Source: Ardenticatenaceae bacterium
GTDB lineage: Bacteria > Chloroflexota > Anaerolineae > Promineifilales > Promineifilaceae
DNA length: 64,000 bases
Reading direction: 5' to 3'
Assembly: GCA_020634415.1 (NCBI GenBank)
Contig: JACKBT010000007.1
Coordinates: 62,001-126,000, forward strand
Within the stretch, counting starts at the first letter, position 1. Each line of letters starts with the position of its first letter. The notes beneath the pieces were generated by a model. That model had not been told where the DNA came from. It searched no databases and was given only the letters and a program-made list of their open reading frames with translations. The position numbers were made by a program, and so were the translations under genes. Below are positions 60,710 through 64,000 of this stretch, piece after piece.

Positions 60710-61108
60710 ATGGACAGCAGTTATTACCGAGAACAGATTATTGATTTGTATGAAAATCCGTTGAATTATGGGGAATTGGCAACGGCCGATTTCTCCTATG
60801 AAGAGGACAACCCGCTGTGTGGCGATGTGGTGCGGATTGATGTGAAGTTGGATGAAAACGGCCGTGTGGCCCAAGTTGCCTGGTCCGGTGAAGGCTGTGC
60901 CATCAGCCAGGCCGCTGCCTCCCTTCTCACCGAAGAGATCAAAGGCAAAACGCTGGCCGAAATCAAAGAATTTCCCAAAGAGAAAGTCCTAGACCTGATA
61001 GGCATACCCCTCAGCATGGCGCGAGTTAAATGTGCCCTGTTGTCACTCAAAGTGCTAAAAGCAGGGGCATACGGCATTCCCGATCCCAGCGAAATGCGGC
61101 ACGAGTAA
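60710..61108 (+). CDS. sufU: Fe-S scaffold/sulfur acceptor SufU
   Basis: 132 residues. The three conserved cysteines are Cys37 (NPLCGD), Cys63 (GEGCAISQA) and Cys108 (VKCALLSL). SufU takes sulfur from SufS. Its 5' end is silently diverged from the fragment at 59927, so the complete gene may carry an imported 5' end. The ACGGCCGT at 60858 lies exactly at the border of the duplication. Confidence 0.95.
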   Translation: MDSSYYREQIIDLYENPLNYGELATADFSYEEDNPLCGDVVRIDVKLDENGRVAQVAWSGEGCAISQAAASLLTEEIKGKTLAEIKEFPKEKVLDLIGIPLSMARVKCALLSLKVLKAGAYGIPDPSEMRHE

Positions 61109-61131
61109 CTGAAACTTTATCTACAGCAGCC

Positions 61132-61178
61132 GGAGTGGAGGCTTTAGCCGGAATAGTTCCGGCTAAAGCCTCCACTCC
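61132..61178. repeat. Perfect 22-bp inverted repeat
   Basis: Arms at 61132-61153 and 61157-61178 (starting GGAGTGGAGGCTTTAGCC) around a 3-base loop, between sufU and the Rieske gene. A very stable hairpin without a T-run; it could end or protect the transcript. Confidence 0.85.
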
Positions 61179-61190
61179 ATTGAAGAGTAT

Positions 61191-61508
61191 ATGACCCAAT
61201 TTGTGAAGGTGGCAAAGATAGCAGATATTCCCCCCGGCGAGCGGTTGTGGCATGACTTTGAAGAAGAATCGGTCATCGTGTTTAACGTGGGTGGTGAATT
61301 TTACTGCGTGGCCGATTTGTGCAGTCACGATGATGGCCCCTTGGAAGATGGGGAACTTGAAGGCTACGAAGTAGAATGTCCCCGGCATGGCGCACGTTTC
61401 GATGTGCGCACAGGCAAAGCCCTGTGCCTGCCTGCTACTTCGGGCATCCCTGCCTACAAAGTCAAAGTTGAGGGGGATGACATCTACATTGAATCACCGG
61501 ATGACTAA
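61191..61508 (+). CDS. Rieske-type [2Fe-2S] ferredoxin
   Basis: 105 residues. Ligands: CSHDDGPLEDG (Cys-x-His) and CPRHGARFDVRTG (Cys-x2-His). It resembles the small ferredoxins of dioxygenases and NirD. At the end of the suf operon it may serve in electron supply to assembly or to an oxygenase elsewhere. Confidence 0.92.
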   Translation: MTQFVKVAKIADIPPGERLWHDFEEESVIVFNVGGEFYCVADLCSHDDGPLEDGELEGYEVECPRHGARFDVRTGKALCLPATSGIPAYKVKVEGDDIYIESPDD

Positions 61509-61588
61509 ACTGACCTTGGTTCAATCTCCCAGGCTTGCTTTGAGCTTGGCCGAAGGACTAAATCAATCTAAAAGCTGGTAAAAATAAG

Positions 61589-61618
61589 GAGCGCAGTCGA
61601 GAAATCTGCGCTCTTTTT
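61589..61618 (+). terminator. Rho-independent terminator after the suf operon
   Basis: GAGCGCAG pairs with CTGCGCTC around a 9-base loop and is followed by TTTTT. It ends the suf/Rieske unit before gyrA. Confidence 0.85.
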
Positions 61619-61686
61619 GTGTTTGACAGCAGCGGTAAAATTCCCTATATTTGGCCTTCCAATTATTAGAACAAATATTTCATAGA

Positions 61687-61748
61687 GAGGTTGGAGATTG
61701 GAGATTAGGTGCTTTAATAATCTCCAACCTCCAATCTCCAATCTCCCC
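61687..61748. repeat. Fold-back repeat, GGAGATT family, before gyrA
   Basis: GAGGTTGGAGATTGGAGATTAGG faces AATCTCCAACCTCCAATCTCC and ends 6 bases before the gyrA start, so it may mask the start region. Confidence 0.8.
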
Positions 61749-61753
61749 AAATT

Positions 61754-64000
61754 ATGGAACTAGGACTTGTAAAAAAGATTGACATTGATGAAGAAATGCG
61801 CGAATCGTACTTAAGCTATGCGATGAGCGTGATTGTGTCGCGGGCTTTGCCAGATGCTCGTGATGGGCTGAAACCGGTGCAGCGTCGTATCCTCTATGCT
61901 ATGTATGATATGCACCTGCGCCCCGATAACCCTTATAAAAAGTCGGCGCGTGTGGTAGGTGAGGTGTTAGGTAAGTACCATCCGCATGGCGATCAATCGG
62001 TTTATGATGCGATGGTGCGTTTGGCGCAGGACTTTTCTATGCGTTATAGGCTGGTGGATGGGCAGGGCAATTTTGGCTCGATTGACGGTGATGCGGCGGC
62101 GGCGATGCGGTACACCGAGGCGCGGATGTCCAGCATGGGCCATGATATGCTGGAGGATATTGGCAAGAATACGGTGGATTATGGGCAGAATTTTGATGAT
62201 TCGCTGCAAGAACCGGATGTTTTGCCCGCGACTGTCCCTAATCTGTTGGTGAATGGTTCATCGGGTATTGCGGTGGGTATGGCGACGAATGTGCCGCCGC
62301 ATAATTTGGGTGAGGTGATAGATGCGCTGGTGTATATGCTGGATCATTGGCGTAATTTGGATGATGTATCCGTGTCGGATTTGATGCGGTTTATTCAGGG
62401 GCCGGATTTTCCCACAGGGGGTCTTATCTTCCGGCGGCGCAGCGCGGATGGGGATAATCGGGATGCGATTGCTCAGGCTTATGCGACAGGTAAGGGGCGG
62501 ATTACGGTGCGGGCGAAGGCGTATGTGGAGCAGATGGGGCGTAATAAGTCGCGGATTGTGATTACGGAGCTGCCTTATCAGGCGAATAAAACGAATTTGT
62601 TGGGACGAATTGCTGATTTGCACCGGGAAGGCAAGGTAGAGGGGTTGACGGATTTGCGTGATGAGTCGGATCGGAATGGGATGCGGATTATCTTGGAGAC
62701 GACACGGAATGTGGAGCCGGAGAAGGTGTTGTCTGACTTGTTCCGATTAACACCCATGCAGAGTACGTTTAGTATTTCGCTGCTGGCGTTGGTGAATGGT
62801 GAGCCGCGTGTGCTGACGTTGAAGCAGGCGTTGAAGGTGTATCTGGATCACCGACAGGAGGTGGTGCGGCGGCGTAGTGAGTATGATTTGGCGAAGGCGC
62901 AGGAGCGGGCGCATATTTTGGAAGGGCTGTTGAAGGCGCTGGATAATTTGGATGAGGTGATTGATACGATCCGGCGGTCACGAACGGCCGAAACGGCGCA
63001 CAATAATTTGCAAAAGAATTTTAAGTTGACTGAGGTGCAGGCGACGGCGATTTTGGATATGCCGCTGCGCCGTTTGGCGGCTTTGGAACGGCGTAAGATT
63101 CAGGATGAGTATGATGAGAAGTTGAAGTTGATTAAGTATTTGGAGCGTTTGTTGGGTGATCCGGCGATGATTCGGGGGGTGATTAAGGAGGAATTGCTGG
63201 CGACGCGGGAGAAGTATGCGGATGTGCGGCGGACGCAGATTGTGGATGATGAGGATAGTATTACGGTGACGGCGGCTGATTTGCTGCCTGATGAGAATTG
63301 TTGGGTGTTGGTGGGGGAGAAGGGGACTATTGCGCGGACTTCGTCGCCGGAGATGGTTAAGCTTCCGTTGAAGCCGGCGGAGCCGCCGAAGTCTTTGTTG
63401 GCGGCGAATACGCAGGATGTTTTGTATTTGTTTGCTGCGGATGGGCGAGCGGTGAGTTTGCCGGTGCATCAACTGCCGCAGGCGCGGGAGATGGGGGAGG
63501 GGACGCATTATGCGGATATAACGGGGTTGTCGCGGCGGGATCATTTGGCGGCGGCGTTGATACGGCCGTTGGATGCGCCAGGGTATCTGTTTTTAACGAC
63601 GTTGGCGGGGGTGGTGAAGCGGGTGGAGTTGGATGATGTGCCGGGTATTACCAGTGAGCCGTTTGTGGTGATGAATGTGGCGGAGGGGGATGCGCTGGGG
63701 TGGGCAAAGTTGACAACTGGAGAAGATCAGATTATGCTGGCGACGGCTTCTGGACAAGCGATTCGGTTTGAGGAATCGGAGGTACGGTCAATGGGTTTGC
63801 CGGCTGGGGGTGTGATGGGGATTAAGCTGGCTGATGAGGCGGATGGCTTGATTGGCATGGATGTGGTACAACCTGAGGGGTATTTGTGGAGTGTTACGGA
63901 CAATGCGATGGCGAAGGCGACGGCGATGGAGGCTTATCCGACACAAGGGCGTTATGGGCAGGGGGTGATTAATATGCGCTTGCCGAAGGGGGCTGCGGAG
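61754..64000 (+). CDS. gyrA: DNA gyrase subunit A or topoisomerase IV A-type (cut by window edge)
   Basis: 749 codons are seen from ATG 61754, without a stop. The N-terminal breakage-reunion domain is complete ([27 protein letters not shown], active Tyr in [12 protein letters not shown]). The C-terminal propeller starts near residue 500. The GyrA box (QRRGGKG type) expected in the first blade is missing: the segment is [20 protein letters not shown]. The later blade shows [13 protein letters not shown]. The missing box leaves open whether it supercoils or acts as ParC. Confidence 0.9.
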   Translation, partial: MELGLVKKIDIDEEMRESYLSYAMSVIVSRALPDARDGLKPVQRRILYAMYDMHLRPDNPYKKSARVVGEVLGKYHPHGDQSVYDAMVRLAQDFSMRYRLVDGQGNFGSIDGDAAAAMRYTEARMSSMGHDMLEDIGKNTVDYGQNFDDSLQEPDVLPATVPNLLVNGSSGIAVGMATNVPPHNLGEVIDALVYMLDHWRNLDDVSVSDLMRFIQGPDFPTGGLIFRRRSADGDNRDAIAQAYATGKGRITVRAKAYVEQMGRNKSRIVITELPYQANKTNLLGRIADLHREGKVEGLTDLRDESDRNGMRIILETTRNVEPEKVLSDLFRLTPMQSTFSISLLALVNGEPRVLTLKQALKVYLDHRQEVVRRRSEYDLAKAQERAHILEGLLKALDNLDEVIDTIRRSRTAETAHNNLQKNFKLTEVQATAILDMPLRRLAALERRKIQDEYDEKLKLIKYLERLLGDPAMIRGVIKEELLATREKYADVRRTQIVDDEDSITVTAADLLPDENCWVLVGEKGTIARTSSPEMVKLPLKPAEPPKSLLAANTQDVLYLFAADGRAVSLPVHQLPQAREMGEGTHYADITGLSRRDHLAAALIRPLDAPGYLFLTTLAGVVKRVELDDVPGITSEPFVVMNVAEGDALGWAKLTTGEDQIMLATASGQAIRFEESEVRSMGLPAGGVMGIKLADEADGLIGMDVVQPEGYLWSVTDNAMAKATAMEAYPTQGRYGQGVINMRLPKGAAE

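Noticed and set aside
61754..64000. Replication origin near gyrA
   Set aside because: No dnaA, dnaN, gyrB, DnaA-box cluster or unwinding region is seen in the window.

Overview
The window looks like chromosomal DNA of an uncultured Chloroflexota, probably an Anaerolineae-type filamentous lineage. This is inferred from gene content and style: a large fused PurL, SufR-SufCBD-SufS-SufU with a DUF59 protein, a Mut7-C/Tex pair, GxxExxY and VapC cargo genes, and many short fold-back repeats. No rRNA or other decisive marker is present, so the assignment is tentative. There is no phage, plasmid or CRISPR signal.

Layout. 0-4 kb: an MFS transporter cut by the left edge, a methyltransferase, a DUF3524/QTMAN-type glycosyltransferase and an M28 peptidase. 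4.2-8.9 kb: iscX, nuoB, fused nuoCD, nuoI and an Mrp-type P-loop protein. 8.9-15.4 kb: Mut7-C RNase and tex, an orphan response regulator, a metallo-beta-lactamase-fold hydrolase, a Nudix hydrolase and a TIM-barrel isomerase. 15.8-20.7 kb: a membrane protein, an M3 oligopeptidase, a tRNA-Phe/Gly/Cys operon and a GT39-like membrane protein. 20.7-22.8 kb: trmH split by an intact IS4-family element. 22.8-36.1 kb: a purine operon, purL-purC-purE-purK-purF-purD-purM-purN, repeatedly invaded by small cargo genes and repeats. 36.2-52.4 kb: nucleoside and nucleotide-sugar uptake and salvage (two deaminase-type amidohydrolases, two sugar kinases, an ADP-ribosylglycohydrolase, a BMP-family ABC importer with an extra permease, and a DMSP-lyase-like cupin). 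52.5-61.5 kb: the SUF iron-sulfur assembly locus with its regulator. 61.7-64 kb: gyrA, cut by the right edge.

Functional picture. De novo purine synthesis lies next to purine nucleoside import and salvage. The Fe-S genes (SUF locus, iscX, Mrp, DUF59) supply enzymes such as the Complex I subunits encoded nearby.

The strongest unexplained signals are at sequence level. (1) The palindrome ACGGCCGT occurs about 100 times in 64 kb (hand count 98), where about one is expected. (2) At most copies inspected, the top strand changes from G/T-rich to C/A-rich, whichever strand the gene is on. (3) Fold-back elements built of tandem 7-12 bp units facing their inverted copies sit between genes, inside genes in frame, and at stop codons. 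(4) In two places a truncated 5' copy of a gene is followed by cargo and then the complete gene (sufU with a toxin-antitoxin pair; purK with a membrane-protein gene). In the sufU case the duplication ends inside an ACGGCCGT palindrome.
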